From Caballeronia concitans (GTDB lineage: Bacteria > Pseudomonadota > Gammaproteobacteria > Burkholderiales > Burkholderiaceae), in NCBI RefSeq assembly GCF_001544615.1, contig NZ_FCNV02000001.1:682001-746000 (forward strand): 64,000 nt of DNA, written 5' to 3'. This document shows, piece by piece, positions 27,907 to 36,818 of this stretch; the first letter of the stretch is position 1, and each line of letters opens with the position of its first letter. Under the pieces are notes generated by a model. The model had not been told where the DNA came from, searched no databases, and saw only the letters and a program-made list of their open reading frames with translations. A program made the position numbers and the translations under genes.

Positions 27907-28585
27907 GTGTATCGAAGAGGTTCAGGATGCGCCAGCCTTTGGCTTGCGCGTGCGCGCGCAGGGTGTCGTCGGGATTCGTCGCGACCGGGTCGGTGACGCG
28001 CTCGAGCAGCGGAATGTCGTTGTGGGAATCGCTATAGAAATAGCTGTGCTTGAAGTCGCCGATCTTCTTGCCGAGCGACGCGAGCCATTCCTCGACCCGC
28101 ACGATCTTGCCTTCGCGATAACTCGGCGTGCCGCGCGGGCGGCCGGTGAACGCGCCGTGCGGATGATCGTCGACGGTTTCGACTTCGCACGCGATCAGCG
28201 TTTCGATGCCGAAGGCTTCCGCGATCGGCGCGGTGATGAACGCGTTCGTCGCGGTGACGAGGCAGCAGAGATCGCCATTGTCCTGATGCTCGCGCACCAG
28301 CGTGACCGCGGCCGGCACGATATGCGGATTGATGATCTCGTGCATGAACTGCGCGTGCCAGTCGGCGAGTTGCTCGCGGGAGTATTTCGAAAGCGGCGCG
28401 AGCATGGCGTGCAGGTACGCGTTGATGTCGAGCACGCCGGCTTTGTAATCGGCGTAGAAGGCGTCGTTCTGACGCGCGAATTCGGTCGGATCGACGATGC
28501 CGAGCTTCACCATGAAGCGGCCCCATTCGTGGTCGCTGTCGGTGGGGAGAAGCGTGTGATCGAGATCAAAAAGGGCGAGGTTCAT
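27899..28585 (-). CDS. HAD-superfamily phosphatase (SerB-like, HAD-IB)
   Basis: A 228-residue haloacid-dehalogenase phosphatase. The nucleophile motif DLDHTLLPTD is at residues 7-16, the threonine motif CLVTATNAFITAPIAE (motif II) near 115-130, and HSYFYSDSHNDIPLLERV (motif IV, SDSxND) near 185-200. This pattern is that of SerB-like HAD-IB hydrolases, whose substrates include phosphoserine, lipid phosphates and others; the substrate here is unknown. It overlaps the start of pcnB by 8 nt and follows hda by 11 nt, so hda-HAD-pcnB-folK-kinase-panB is one leftward transcription unit or nearly so. Confidence 0.88.
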   Translation of the reverse strand: MNLALFDLDHTLLPTDSDHEWGRFMVKLGIVDPTEFARQNDAFYADYKAGVLDINAYLHAMLAPLSKYSREQLADWHAQFMHEIINPHIVPAAVTLVREHQDNGDLCCLVTATNAFITAPIAEAFGIETLIACEVETVDDHPHGAFTGRPRGTPSYREGKIVRVEEWLASLGKKIGDFKHSYFYSDSHNDIPLLERVTDPVATNPDDTLRAHAQAKGWRILNLFDTRD

Positions 28586-28596
28586 GGGGACGCATT

Positions 28597-29412
28597 CTAC
28601 TTGAAGCGGCTGGGGTCGTTGTCCGGCGCGGCGGGCGTGGCGTCGGTGTCGTCCGGCGACGCGTTCGGGCCGTCATCCGGCGATGCCTGCGGCGATTCCG
28701 GCGCAACCGCGACGAGCGGCGGCACGCGCCCGGTTTGCGCGAGCATCGTGCGAAGAAGGGAGCGCGTGACCGCGCGTTTCTGTTCGAGCGAGAAGCGGTC
28801 GAGGTCGTCGAAAAGCGCCATCAGGCTCGGCATGTCGCGTCGGAAATGCGTGAGCAGATAAGCCGGAACGTCTTCCGCCAGCACGATGCCGCGCTCGCGC
28901 GCCGCGTGCTTCAGCACCGATGCCTTCGCTTCGTCGGAGAGCGGCAGCAGATGGAACACGAGGCCCCAGCCGAGCCGCGTGCGCAGGTCTTCGCGCACGG
29001 CGAGCGTCATCGGCGCGGCGTTGCCGGTGGCGACGAGCGCGCTCGTCGGATGCGCGCGCACTTCGTTGAAGAGATTGAAGAGCGCGATCTGCTGCGGGGC
29101 GGAAAGGCGGTCGCAGTCGTCGACGGCGTACAGCGCGACTTCCGGATCGAAGCCGAACGCGTTCAGCGCGCTTTGCGGGCTGAGATAGCGCGCGCGGCCG
29201 CTCGCTTCGTAGACGAGCGCGTGCAGCAGATGACTGCGTCCGCTGCCCGGCTCCCCCCAGACGTAGAACGAGCGGTCCGCGACCGGGCCGGCCGCGAGCG
29301 CGCCTTCGAGTTCGCGCAGCCGCGTGACCAGTTCGTCGTTGCTGGCGGCGTAAAAATTGTCGAAGGTGGCGGGCGGCGGCGTGCCGAGGTCGAGCGTCAG
29401 TTGGCGTTGCAC
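28597..29412 (-). CDS. hda: DnaA regulatory inactivator Hda
   Basis: DnaA-related AAA+ protein that, with the beta clamp, stimulates ATP hydrolysis on DnaA after initiation. It has 271 residues from a GTG start at 29412 (VQRQLTLDLG). The QLTLDL hexamer near the N-terminus is the expected clamp-binding motif. The P-loop reads GEPGSGRS, with Arg in place of the canonical Lys as in other Hda proteins, followed by VDDCDRLS (Walker B). The C-terminal 40 residues are proline- and aspartate-rich and probably disordered. The GTG start is chosen because the clamp motif must be near the N-terminus; no Shine-Dalgarno is visible. The frame upstream is open but non-coding in appearance. Confidence 0.9.
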   Translation of the reverse strand: MQRQLTLDLGTPPPATFDNFYAASNDELVTRLRELEGALAAGPVADRSFYVWGEPGSGRSHLLHALVYEASGRARYLSPQSALNAFGFDPEVALYAVDDCDRLSAPQQIALFNLFNEVRAHPTSALVATGNAAPMTLAVREDLRTRLGWGLVFHLLPLSDEAKASVLKHAARERGIVLAEDVPAYLLTHFRRDMPSLMALFDDLDRFSLEQKRAVTRSLLRTMLAQTGRVPPLVAVAPESPQASPDDGPNASPDDTDATPAAPDNDPSRFK

Positions 29413-29618
29413 GGGGAATGGATGTCGTCGGGCGGGATCGAATGAGCTGGGCGTTTTCTCGAAATAGCGGTGGCGCGCGGCGCCGATGCGTGCGCGGCCG
29501 TTCGCCGTGTTCGTTCGCGGATTTCGGCGTGGCGCGTCGCGCGACGGGCGCGATCTCGAAAAGGGCGCCGCCGCGGTGCCGGAAAACCAGCCGGCCGATC
29601 GTCGCCGGGTCATCATCG

Positions 29619-29637
29619 GGTAAAATCGCATTTTACC
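29619..29637. promoter_or_regulatory. Perfect palindrome with TAAAAT on both strands, between hda and purM
   Basis: GGTAAAAT-CGC-ATTTTACC is a perfect 8-bp inverted repeat in the 246-nt gap between divergent hda and purM. Each arm contains TAAAAT, a plausible -10 element on each strand. It lies 22 nt upstream of the purM ATG. It may be overlapping divergent promoters or an operator. No clear -35 boxes were identified. Confidence 0.5.
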
Positions 29638-29658
29638 GACCTTCTTGCTCTCCCCCCC

Positions 29659-30714
29659 ATGAGTCAACCGAAATCCGCCTCTGACGCCCAAGGTCTGTCC
29701 TATCGCGATGCGGGCGTGGACATCGACGCGGGCGATGCGCTCGTCGACCGCATCAAGCCGTTTGCCAAGAAGACCATGCGCGACGGCGTGCTGGGCGGTA
29801 TCGGCGGATTCGGCGCGCTTTTCGAAGTGCCGAAGAAGTATAAGGAGCCGGTGCTCGTGTCGGGCACGGACGGCGTCGGCACCAAGCTGCGTCTCGCTTT
29901 CACGCTGAACCGGCATGACACGGTCGGCCAGGATCTCGTCGCGATGAGCGTGAACGACATTCTCGTGCAGGGTGCCGAGCCGCTCTTCTTCCTGGATTAT
30001 TTCGCGTGCGGCAAGCTGGATGTCGATACGGCGGCGGACGTCGTGAAGGGCATCGCGCAGGGCTGCGAGTATGCGGGCTGCGCGCTGATCGGCGGCGAGA
30101 CGGCGGAAATGCCGGGCATGTATCCGGACGGCGAATACGACCTCGCGGGCTTCGCGGTGGGCGCGGTGGAGAAGAGCAAGATCATCGACGGCAGCACGAT
30201 CGCTCCGGGCGATGTGGTGTTGGGCTTGGCGTCGAGCGGCATTCATTCGAATGGTTATTCGCTGGTGCGCAAGATCATCGAGCGTGCGAATCCGGATCTG
30301 GACGCGGACTTCGACGGCCGTTCGCTTGCCGACGCGCTGATGGCGCCGACGCGCATTTACGTGAAGCCGCTGCTTTCCGCGATGCAGAGCGTCACGGTGA
30401 AGGGCATGGCGCATATCACGGGCGGCGGGCTTGTCGAGAACATTCCGCGCGTGCTGCGCGATGGGCTGACGGCGGAGCTGGATCATCGCGCGTGGCCGCT
30501 GCCGCCGCTGTTCGCGTGGCTGCAGAAGCACGGCGGCGTGGCGGATGCGGAGATGCATCGCGTGTTCAATTGCGGGATCGGGATGGCGGTGATCGTCGCG
30601 GCAGAGGACGCCGATGCGGCCATCGGACTGTTGTCTGCTGCTGGCGAGCAGGTTTGGAAGATTGGCGTCGTGAGGGAGAGCCGCCAGGGCGAGGCGCAAA
30701 CGGTCGTGGTTTGA
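29659..30714 (+). CDS. purM: Phosphoribosylformylglycinamidine cyclo-ligase (AIR synthetase)
   Basis: Fifth step of purine synthesis: ATP-dependent ring closure of FGAM to AIR. It has 351 residues (E. coli 345). Motifs: [20 protein letters not shown] at the start, the glycine-rich [51 protein letters not shown] and [15 protein letters not shown]. The ATG at 29659 is the conserved start (MSQPKSASD); 63 upstream in-frame codons are non-conserved. It faces hda across a palindrome-containing gap, and the gene is followed by the large inverted repeat at 30763-31304, which could end its transcript. Confidence 0.97.
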   Translation: MSQPKSASDAQGLSYRDAGVDIDAGDALVDRIKPFAKKTMRDGVLGGIGGFGALFEVPKKYKEPVLVSGTDGVGTKLRLAFTLNRHDTVGQDLVAMSVNDILVQGAEPLFFLDYFACGKLDVDTAADVVKGIAQGCEYAGCALIGGETAEMPGMYPDGEYDLAGFAVGAVEKSKIIDGSTIAPGDVVLGLASSGIHSNGYSLVRKIIERANPDLDADFDGRSLADALMAPTRIYVKPLLSAMQSVTVKGMAHITGGGLVENIPRVLRDGLTAELDHRAWPLPPLFAWLQKHGGVADAEMHRVFNCGIGMAVIVAAEDADAAIGLLSAAGEQVWKIGVVRESRQGEAQTVVV

Positions 30715-30762
30715 GGGCCCTTTTTGCATCGGGCCTGCGAAGGCTTCTTTTTCGGTTGTTGA

Positions 30763-31304
30763 CGTCGGTCTATTAGCACGCCCCTCCCCGGGGCGGGGGT
30801 CACTTTCTTTGCTGCTGCAAAGAAAGTAACCAAAGAAAGCAGCTTTTCGGGCCCGAAGCATCGAAAGCGTGAGCACTCCATAGAACCACGTTGGCACTCA
30901 GCTTGACACAGCCTTGAATCACCCTCCGCGCCCGCTGAGCGCCACTCCATGCGAGCCCTCGGGCTCGACAAAACCATCGGTGCGCAACGCATCACGCAAT
31001 GCCACGAGTCTCGATGAAATCTAGTCGTCGCGTGGCTATGGTTTATGGCTTTCGGTTGCTGGTTGGAGTCTTTCGTTATTGCGTGGGCGGTGGTTTTGTC
31101 GAGCCCGAGGGCTCGCGTGGGATGGCGCTCAGCGGGCGTGGAAGGTGATTCAAGGTTGATTCAAGCTGAGTGCCAACGTGGGTCTACGGAGTGGGCACGC
31201 CTTCGATGCATCGGGCCCGAAAAGCTGCTTTCTTTGGTTACTTTCTTTGCAGCAGCAAAGAAAGTGACCCCCGCCCCGGGGAGGGGCATGCTAATAGACC
31301 GACG
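30763..31304. repeat. 542-bp near-palindromic inverted-repeat element
   Basis: Two 214-bp arms (30763-30976 and 31091-31304) are inverted copies with about 15 differences by hand alignment (about 93% identity), separated by a 114-bp spacer. Each arm contains smaller hairpins: an 11-bp ACTTTCTTTGC/GCAAAGAAAGT stem, CCCCTCCCCGGGGCGGGGG, and GAGCCCTCGGGCTC. The spacer has a further 8-bp pair (CACGCAAT 30993-31000, ATTGCGTG 31078-31085). No transposase ORF and no target-site duplication are seen. It fills the gap between convergent purM and miaA. It could be a MITE-like element, a REP-type repeat or a bidirectional terminator structure. The short ORFs across it are not believed. Confidence 0.9.
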
Positions 31305-31365
31305 CGAAAACAAGTTCACCGAGAACCCGAGCCAGAACCAGAACCGAAACCCGAGCGCGAGCTCA

Positions 31366-32322
31366 TCAAAAGCCCGAGCCCCGTGCGGCTCCAAGCACCA
31401 AATCGACCACCCGCCGGGTCGCATCCGGCGCACAACAATCGACGATAACCCGCTCCGGCATCCCCCGCAGCCACGTCAACTGTCGCTTACACAACTGCCG
31501 CGTCGCGAAAATGCCCTTGTCGCGCATTTCGCCGTAGCCCGTCGCGCCATCCAGATACTCCCACGCCTGCCGATAGCCCACGCAACGCATCGACGGCATC
31601 GACAAATCGAGATCGCCGCGCGCACGCAGGCGCTTCACTTCGTCGATGAATCCGCTCGCCAGCATCGCATCGAAGCGCGCGGCGATGCGCGCGTGCAACA
31701 CCGCACGATCCGACGGCTCCAGCGCAATCGGCACGAAACGATACGGCGCCTCATCGCCCGACGCGCGCGGCGCGGCAAGCAGCGCGGACATCGGCTGGCC
31801 GCTCAGCATGAAAATCTCGAGCGCCCGCTGAATCCGCTGCGAATCGTTCGGCGCAAGGCGCGCCGCCGTTTCGGGATCGACCGATGCAAGCCGCGCATGT
31901 AGCGCCGACCAGCCTTCGCGCGCGGCGTCGGCATCGAGCGCGGCGCGGATGTCGGCGTCGGCGGTCGGCAAATCGTTCAGGCCCTGCGTGAGCGCCTTGT
32001 AATAGAGCATCGTCCCGCCGACCAGGAGCGGCACGTGCCCCCGCGCGATGATCTCGCCCGCAAGCCGCAGCGCGTCCGCGCGAAACTGCGCGGCGGAATA
32101 CGACTCGGCGGGATCGATGATATCGATCAGATGGTGCGGCACCGCCGCACGTTCCTCCGCGCTGGGCTTCGCCGTGCCGATGTCCATCTCGCGATAGACG
32201 AGCGCCGAATCCACGCTGATGATCTCGACCGGCCGGCTCGACGCCGCCGCGAACGCAAGCGCGGCAGCGGTTTTCCCGGACGCCGTCGGGCCGAGCAGAC
32301 AGACTATCGACTGGGCACTCAT
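31366..32322 (-). CDS. miaA: tRNA dimethylallyltransferase
   Basis: Transfers the dimethylallyl group to A37 of tRNAs reading UNN codons; its product is the substrate of MiaB, encoded at 8420-9796. It has 318 residues (E. coli 316). The P-loop GPTASGKT is near residues 11-18, with [40 protein letters not shown] and the C-terminal [15 protein letters not shown] and [13 protein letters not shown]. The start [10 protein letters not shown] at 32322 overlaps the mutL stop as ATGA, giving a mutL-miaA operon like the order in many proteobacteria. The C-terminus is close to the large inverted repeat. Confidence 0.96.
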   Translation of the reverse strand: MSAQSIVCLLGPTASGKTAAALAFAAASSRPVEIISVDSALVYREMDIGTAKPSAEERAAVPHHLIDIIDPAESYSAAQFRADALRLAGEIIARGHVPLLVGGTMLYYKALTQGLNDLPTADADIRAALDADAAREGWSALHARLASVDPETAARLAPNDSQRIQRALEIFMLSGQPMSALLAAPRASGDEAPYRFVPIALEPSDRAVLHARIAARFDAMLASGFIDEVKRLRARGDLDLSMPSMRCVGYRQAWEYLDGATGYGEMRDKGIFATRQLCKRQLTWLRGMPERVIVDCCAPDATRRVVDLVLGAARGSGF

Positions 32323-34259
32323 TGTCCGCGCATGAAAAGGCGGTCGAGGTCCGCGAGCGTGAGCTGATACCACGTCGGGCGGCCGTGATTGCACTGATCG
32401 GCGCGCTCGGTGGCTTCCATCTGGCGCAAAAGCGCGTTCATTTCATCGAGCGTGAGCCGCCGATTCGCGCGCACCGCGTGATGACACGCCAGCGTGCCGA
32501 GCAATTCGTGCTGACGCTCGGTGAGCACGCGCGATCCGCCATACGCGTGGAGATCGGCGAGCACGGCGCGCGCAAGCGCTTGCAAATCCGCGTCCTTCAA
32601 AAGCGCAGGCACCGCGCGGATCGCGATCGACGTCGGCGACAGCACCGCCAGATCGAAGCCGAGCGCATCGAGCGTCTCGCGCTCTTCATCGACAATGCCG
32701 ATTTCCACCGGATCCGCCGTCATTGCCACCGGAATCAAGAGCGGCTGCACCGCGATCTCGCGATCGGTCAGCGCGTGCTTGAACTGCTCGTAGAGAATGC
32801 GCTCGTGCGCCGCGTGCATGTCGACGATCACAAGCCCGCGCGCGTTCTGCGCGAGCACGTAAATGCCGTGAATCTGACCGACGGCGAAGCCGAGCGGCTG
32901 ATCGTCCGAAGCCGGCGGGGCGGCGTACGTGGGCGCGACGTCGCTGGCCCAGGCTTCGGAAGAAACGGTCGAAGCGGACGGCGCCGCGCCCGCGTCCTTG
33001 CGGCCGAACAGCGCGTCATAAAGCGCCAGCGGCTGCGCGACCGGCAACGTGCCCTGCGTCATGCGCGACTGGCGCATCCATGTCGTGCCGTTCTCGCTCT
33101 TCAATTGCAGCGCGTCCGGCGCGCTCGCGAACGGCTTCGCGCTGAACGACGACTCGCCGGTCGGCGTGAGTTGCGCCGCGTGCCCGCCCGACGTCGTTTC
33201 CGGCGATGCGCCCGCATGCCGCGCCAGCGCACGCTGAACGGCATGGAACACGTATTGATGGATCGACCGGGAATCGCGGAAACGCACTTCGATCTTCGAC
33301 GGATGCACGTTTACATCCACCGATTCCGGCGGCAAGTCGAGGAACAGCACGTAAGCGGGATAGCGATTGCCGTGCAGCACGTCTTCATACGCGGCGCGCA
33401 CGGCGTGCGTGAGCAGCTTGTCGCGCACGAAGCGGCCGTTCACGAAGAAATATTGCTGATCGGCGCGGCCGCGGCTTGCGGTCGGCAGGCCCGCGCATCC
33501 GTAGACGGCGAGGGGCCCGGCGCGTTCATCGAGCGGCAGATGCGACGTCTCGAAAACTTCGCCCAGAATTTTTGCGACGCGCGTCTGCGGATCGCTCGCG
33601 TTCCAGTGCTCGATGGCCTTGCCGTTGTGCATCACCGAAATCGCGACGTCCGGCCGCGCGAGCGCCATGCGTCGAATCACGTCGAGGCAATGGCCGAGTT
33701 CCGTCTGCTCGCTCTTCAGAAACTTGCGGCGTGCCGGCGTGCTGAAATACAGTTCGCGGACTTCCATCGTCGTGCCGACCGTGCCCGCAGCGGGCGTGAT
33801 GGCGCCCGTCTGCGCGTCGATGCGCGTGGCGTGCGGGCAGCTTTCCGTGCGGCTCGTGATGAACAACTCGGCCACCGAGGCAATCGACGCGATCGCCTCG
33901 CCGCGAAACCCGAGCGTGGCGACGGCTTCGAGGTCGGCGAGCGAGCGGATCTTGCTCGTCGCGTGACGCATCAGCGCGAGCGGGAGTTCTTTCGGCGGAA
34001 TGCCGCAGCCGTCGTCGGCGATCACGATGCGTTTCACGCCGCCTTCATCGAGCGTGATGCGCAGCGTGCGCGCGCCGGCATCGAGCGCATTCTCCAGCAG
34101 TTCCTTGACCACCGATGCAGGCCGCTCGACCACTTCGCCAGCGGCGATCTGGCTGATGAGCTGGTCGGGCAGAGGCGCGATTGCGCGCGAACGGGGCGCG
34201 CGATCCACGGTCAAAGCGGCTGCCGAAGCGCCGTCGGAAGGTTCGTTGAAGTCGGCCAT
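32319..34259 (-). CDS. mutL: DNA mismatch repair protein MutL
   Basis: GHKL ATPase that links MutS to downstream steps of mismatch repair. It has 646 residues (E. coli 615). The N-terminal ATPase has [29 protein letters not shown] (motif I), DDGCGI (motif II) and [13 protein letters not shown] then [10 protein letters not shown] (motif III). The middle linker (residues 340-430) is low-complexity and the C-terminal dimerisation domain begins near [20 protein letters not shown]. There is no DQHA(x)2E(x)4E endonuclease signature: the corresponding stretch reads [12 protein letters not shown], as in methyl-directed MutL proteins. The ATG at 34259 has no Shine-Dalgarno and a TATAAT lies immediately upstream. 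Confidence 0.95.
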   Translation of the reverse strand: MADFNEPSDGASAAALTVDRAPRSRAIAPLPDQLISQIAAGEVVERPASVVKELLENALDAGARTLRITLDEGGVKRIVIADDGCGIPPKELPLALMRHATSKIRSLADLEAVATLGFRGEAIASIASVAELFITSRTESCPHATRIDAQTGAITPAAGTVGTTMEVRELYFSTPARRKFLKSEQTELGHCLDVIRRMALARPDVAISVMHNGKAIEHWNASDPQTRVAKILGEVFETSHLPLDERAGPLAVYGCAGLPTASRGRADQQYFFVNGRFVRDKLLTHAVRAAYEDVLHGNRYPAYVLFLDLPPESVDVNVHPSKIEVRFRDSRSIHQYVFHAVQRALARHAGASPETTSGGHAAQLTPTGESSFSAKPFASAPDALQLKSENGTTWMRQSRMTQGTLPVAQPLALYDALFGRKDAGAAPSASTVSSEAWASDVAPTYAAPPASDDQPLGFAVGQIHGIYVLAQNARGLVIVDMHAAHERILYEQFKHALTDREIAVQPLLIPVAMTADPVEIGIVDEERETLDALGFDLAVLSPTSIAIRAVPALLKDADLQALARAVLADLHAYGGSRVLTERQHELLGTLACHHAVRANRRLTLDEMNALLRQMEATERADQCNHGRPTWYQLTLADLDRLFMRGQ

Positions 34260-34265
34260 GGGCAG

Positions 34266-34271
34266 ATTATA
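34266..34271 (-). promoter_or_regulatory. mutL: Candidate -10 element (TATAAT) of mutL
   Basis: A consensus TATAAT on the minus strand ends only 6 nt before the mutL ATG at 34259. A start of transcription at the normal distance would fall at or within a base or two of the ATG, giving a leaderless message. No convincing -35 box is seen about 17 nt upstream, so this is a weak prediction. Confidence 0.35.
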
Positions 34272-34447
34272 ACGATTCGCAACTGGCTGACCGGGCGCGC
34301 TCCGGTGCGCTGGCGAGCCGTCAGATGGCGCTGGATGCTCGCTTTTTAACGGACGCGGCCAGCCACTTCGGTATCATGGCGCGACCCATCGCTCGCTGCC
34401 GGCAGACTTTGTCATCTGCCGGCAGCCAATTAATTCGAGGAACGCTT

Positions 34448-35107
34448 TTGGACACGCTGCTGCATTTCCTGGGACTCATCCTTCACATCGACAAGTCGCT
34501 CGGCGACTTCATCAGCGTCTACGGCGCGTGGGTGTATGCGGTGCTGTTTCTTATCGTGTTTTGCGAAACCGGGCTGGTCGTTTTCCCGTTTCTGCCGGGC
34601 GATTCGCTGCTGTTCATCGGCGGCGCGTTTGCCGCCACGCACGAAATGGATCTGGGCGCGCTGATCGTGCTCCTGCTGATCGCGGCTGTCGCGGGCAACA
34701 CGGTGAATTATTGGATCGGGCGGGCCATCGGTCCGAAAGTGTTCGACACCAATATTCCGGTGCTGGAGCGTTTTCTCGATCGCGCCGCGCTTCAAAAGAC
34801 GCACAACTTCTATGAGCGCCACGGCGGCAAGACCATCGTGATCGCGCGTTTCGTGCCGGTGGTGCGTACATTCGCGCCGTTCGTCGCGGGCGCATCGGCG
34901 ATGAACGCGACGCGCTTCCAGCTCTTCAACGTGCTCGGCGCGGCAGTCTGGGTACTGTTGCTCGTGCTGCTCGGCTACTTCTTCGGCAACATCCCGTTCA
35001 TCCGGCAATATCTGAACGTGATCGTGCTGGTGGGTATCGGCGCGGCGATCGTGCCCATTGCATTGGGCGCGCTGTGGAAAATGAGCCGCGGCCGCTCGAA
35101 GGTCTGA
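34448..35107 (+). CDS. DedA-family membrane protein
   Basis: A 219-residue inner-membrane protein of the DedA/SNARE-associated family, implicated in proton-motive-force homeostasis and in undecaprenyl phosphate or lipid flipping. Motifs: FCETGLVVFPFLPGDSLLFIGGAFA and the conserved GKTIVIARFVPVVRTFAPFVAGASAM with the characteristic FxPxxRT arginine. The start is a TTG at 34448 (LDTLLHFLGLILHIDKSL), supported by GAGGA about 6 nt upstream; the upstream ATG-started reading at 34325 lacks a ribosome binding site. It is divergent from mutL and convergent with the small YeaQ-like gene. Confidence 0.88.
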   Translation: MDTLLHFLGLILHIDKSLGDFISVYGAWVYAVLFLIVFCETGLVVFPFLPGDSLLFIGGAFAATHEMDLGALIVLLLIAAVAGNTVNYWIGRAIGPKVFDTNIPVLERFLDRAALQKTHNFYERHGGKTIVIARFVPVVRTFAPFVAGASAMNATRFQLFNVLGAAVWVLLLVLLGYFFGNIPFIRQYLNVIVLVGIGAAIVPIALGALWKMSRGRSKV

Positions 35108-35118
35108 GGCTTCCGATT

Positions 35119-35149
35119 CAACGGGCCGGTTCGATGAAGCGGCCCGTTG
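35119..35149. terminator. Stem-loop between convergent DedA and GlsB-like genes
   Basis: A 9-bp perfect stem CAACGGGCC/GGCCCGTTG with a 13-nt loop lies 12 nt after the DedA stop and 16 nt from the opposing gene's stop. No clear T-run follows, so it is only a candidate bidirectional terminator. Confidence 0.45.
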
Positions 35150-35164
35150 CAGAGTCGGTGCGCT

Positions 35165-35425
35165 CTATCCGCGCTTGAAGAGGCGAATGATGAAGAGCAG
35201 CACGACTGCGCCGATCACTGCCGTCAGCAGGGTGCCGAGCAGGCCGCCGCCGAGCGAGATGCCGATCTTCGTGAACAGCCAGTTGCCCACCACGCCGCCG
35301 ACGATGCCGACGAGAATATCGACGATAACGCCGAAGCCCGTGCCGTTCATGATGAGGCCGGCGAGCCATCCGGCGACGCCGCCGATGATCAGACCGAGAA
35401 TGATGCCGTGATGCATGAGTTCCAT
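35165..35425 (-). CDS. GlsB/YeaQ/YmgE-family small membrane protein
   Basis: An 86-residue inner-membrane protein of the transglycosylase-associated (GlsB/YeaQ/YmgE) family, often linked to general stress. It has three hydrophobic segments with the characteristic glycine pattern (GLIIGGVAGWLAGLIM, GVIVDILVGIVGGVVGNWLF, LLGTLLTAVIGAVVLLFII) and a basic end RLFKRG. The start MELMHHGIILG at 35425 has an AGGAG-like sequence upstream (CCTGGAGTTAGCGC on the coding strand). The molecular function of the family is not established. Confidence 0.85.
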   Translation of the reverse strand: MELMHHGIILGLIIGGVAGWLAGLIMNGTGFGVIVDILVGIVGGVVGNWLFTKIGISLGGGLLGTLLTAVIGAVVLLFIIRLFKRG

Positions 35426-35906
35426 GCGCTAACTCCAGGAAGTGAGGGGTGAGCAGGACGGCAGGAAGGTCCTGCTTTCGAGTGGGATGAATTTAGCCGA
35501 AAGTGCGGTGCGAAAGATGCGCAAAGTGTCAAGGATTGTCGATGCCGCGCGGCATTGGCCGATCGGCCTATATACAGCTTTCGCGGCGCTTCGGCGCATC
35601 GCTAAGACGGAAGCCCGGCGTAAGCCAAATGGCCGCACTCGGCGCAGGGTGGATCGGTTCGTCGGAAATTTAGAATTCCGAATGAGGCGCGCGTCTTGCT
35701 GAAAAGTGTCTCGTTTGGTGTCCGTTGGCGAATTGGCGTCGCAATGTTTTATGCTGGCGGGTATTTGTTCTAAAGAAGTGGGGAGTGGCTGAAGGCGCGT
35801 CATTCGCGCGTCGCAGGCCTTGACCGTGTGCTCGCCGAACGGCGCACGCGGGTTGATTGAAGAGCGTTGCAAGACATCAAGACAAAGCATGGGAAAGTTG
35901 AAGTCG
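35426..35906. other. Intergenic region upstream of the LysM/M23 lipoprotein
   Basis: A 481-nt divergent gap with no believable gene. It contains a perfect 12-bp palindrome GGCCGATCGGCC (35557-35568) followed directly by the AT-rich TATATACAG, and a small hairpin TCGGAA/TTCCGA (35662-35681). These are candidates for promoter or operator elements of either flanking gene; none can be assigned. Confidence 0.4.
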
Positions 35907-36800
35907 ATGCACAAAGGACTTTTTGGGCCGCACGGTCGAGCGGTCGTCGCGGGCTTGGGCCTCGCGGCAGGCGTGGCAACGGTGGCGGGGCTGACGGGAT
36001 GTACGTCGACACCGAGAACGCCCGCGCCGATCGTCGAGAACTCGGCGCTGGGCACGCCGCCGGTTGTGTCGAGCACGCCGGGCGGCGCCCCCGTTGCGAC
36101 GGCACCGCTCGCACCGCCGGTGTCGACGCCGGTCGCGGCGGGTTTTTATCGCGTGAAGCCGGGCGACACCCTCTACGGCATCGCGCGGCTCTACAAGCAG
36201 AAGCCCGCCGATCTCGCTGCGTGGAACACGCTGCCGGAGAGCAAGCAGGTCAACGTCGGGCAAGTGCTGCGAGTCGTGCCGCCGGGGGCGTCGACGTCCG
36301 GGTCGGCTCCTGCTTCGACTGCGGCTTCCGGCGGCGGGAAGGAATTGCCGCCGTTGCTACCGGCCGCGCCGGGCAAGCAGGCCGCCGACGCGCCGGCTGA
36401 GAAGCGCGCCGAGGAGCCGGCGCACGTCGCGAAGGGCACGTTCGCGTGGCCCGCGAAGGGCGAGGTCGTGCGCAAGTTCGGCGCGAGCGGGAGCAAAGGC
36501 ATCGACATCGCCGGGAAAGTCGGCGAGCCGGTGAAAGCGGCGGCGTCGGGAAAGGTGGTCTATGCGGGCAGCGGCTTGCGGTCGTACGGGCGCATGATCA
36601 TCGTGCGGCATAGCAACGATTATCTGACCGCGTACGCGTACAACGAGAAGCTGCTCGTCCGCGAAGGCGACAGCGTCAAGCAAGGCGCGACCATCGCGGA
36701 TATGGGCACGGGACCGGGCGGATCGCCGGTGCTGCATTTCGAAGTGAGAAAGGCCGGCGCCGCCGTCGATCCAGTGCCGCTGCTCGGCGCGGGCGGTTGA
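35907..36800 (+). CDS. NlpD-like LysM/M23-domain lipoprotein
   Basis: A 297-residue outer-membrane lipoprotein that probably controls septal amidases, as NlpD does for AmiC. A lipobox LTGC (Cys32) follows a hydrophobic segment. A proline-, alanine- and serine-rich linker precedes one LysM domain (YRVKPGDTLYGIARLYKQ, about 79-122), which binds peptidoglycan. A second linker leads to an M23 (LytM) domain from about residue 200. The M23 zinc site is degenerate: the HxxxD position reads KGIDIAG and the HxH reads LHFEVRK, as in E. coli NlpD, so it should be a regulator not a peptidase. The start at 35907 has GGGAAAG 9 nt upstream; Met at 35889 is an alternative. Confidence 0.88.
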   Translation: MHKGLFGPHGRAVVAGLGLAAGVATVAGLTGCTSTPRTPAPIVENSALGTPPVVSSTPGGAPVATAPLAPPVSTPVAAGFYRVKPGDTLYGIARLYKQKPADLAAWNTLPESKQVNVGQVLRVVPPGASTSGSAPASTAASGGGKELPPLLPAAPGKQAADAPAEKRAEEPAHVAKGTFAWPAKGEVVRKFGASGSKGIDIAGKVGEPVKAAASGKVVYAGSGLRSYGRMIIVRHSNDYLTAYAYNEKLLVREGDSVKQGATIADMGTGPGGSPVLHFEVRKAGAAVDPVPLLGAGG

Positions 36801-36818
36801 GTCGGCGAAGGAAGTCAA

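Noticed and set aside
30720-31310. Insertion sequence or transposon in the purM-miaA gap
   Set aside because: No transposase reading frame and no target-site duplication were found; only the inverted repeat itself is supported.
31045-31902. A plus-strand frame running out of the palindromic element into miaA
   Set aside because: It translates repeat DNA and then the antisense of miaA; no ribosome site and no protein-like composition.
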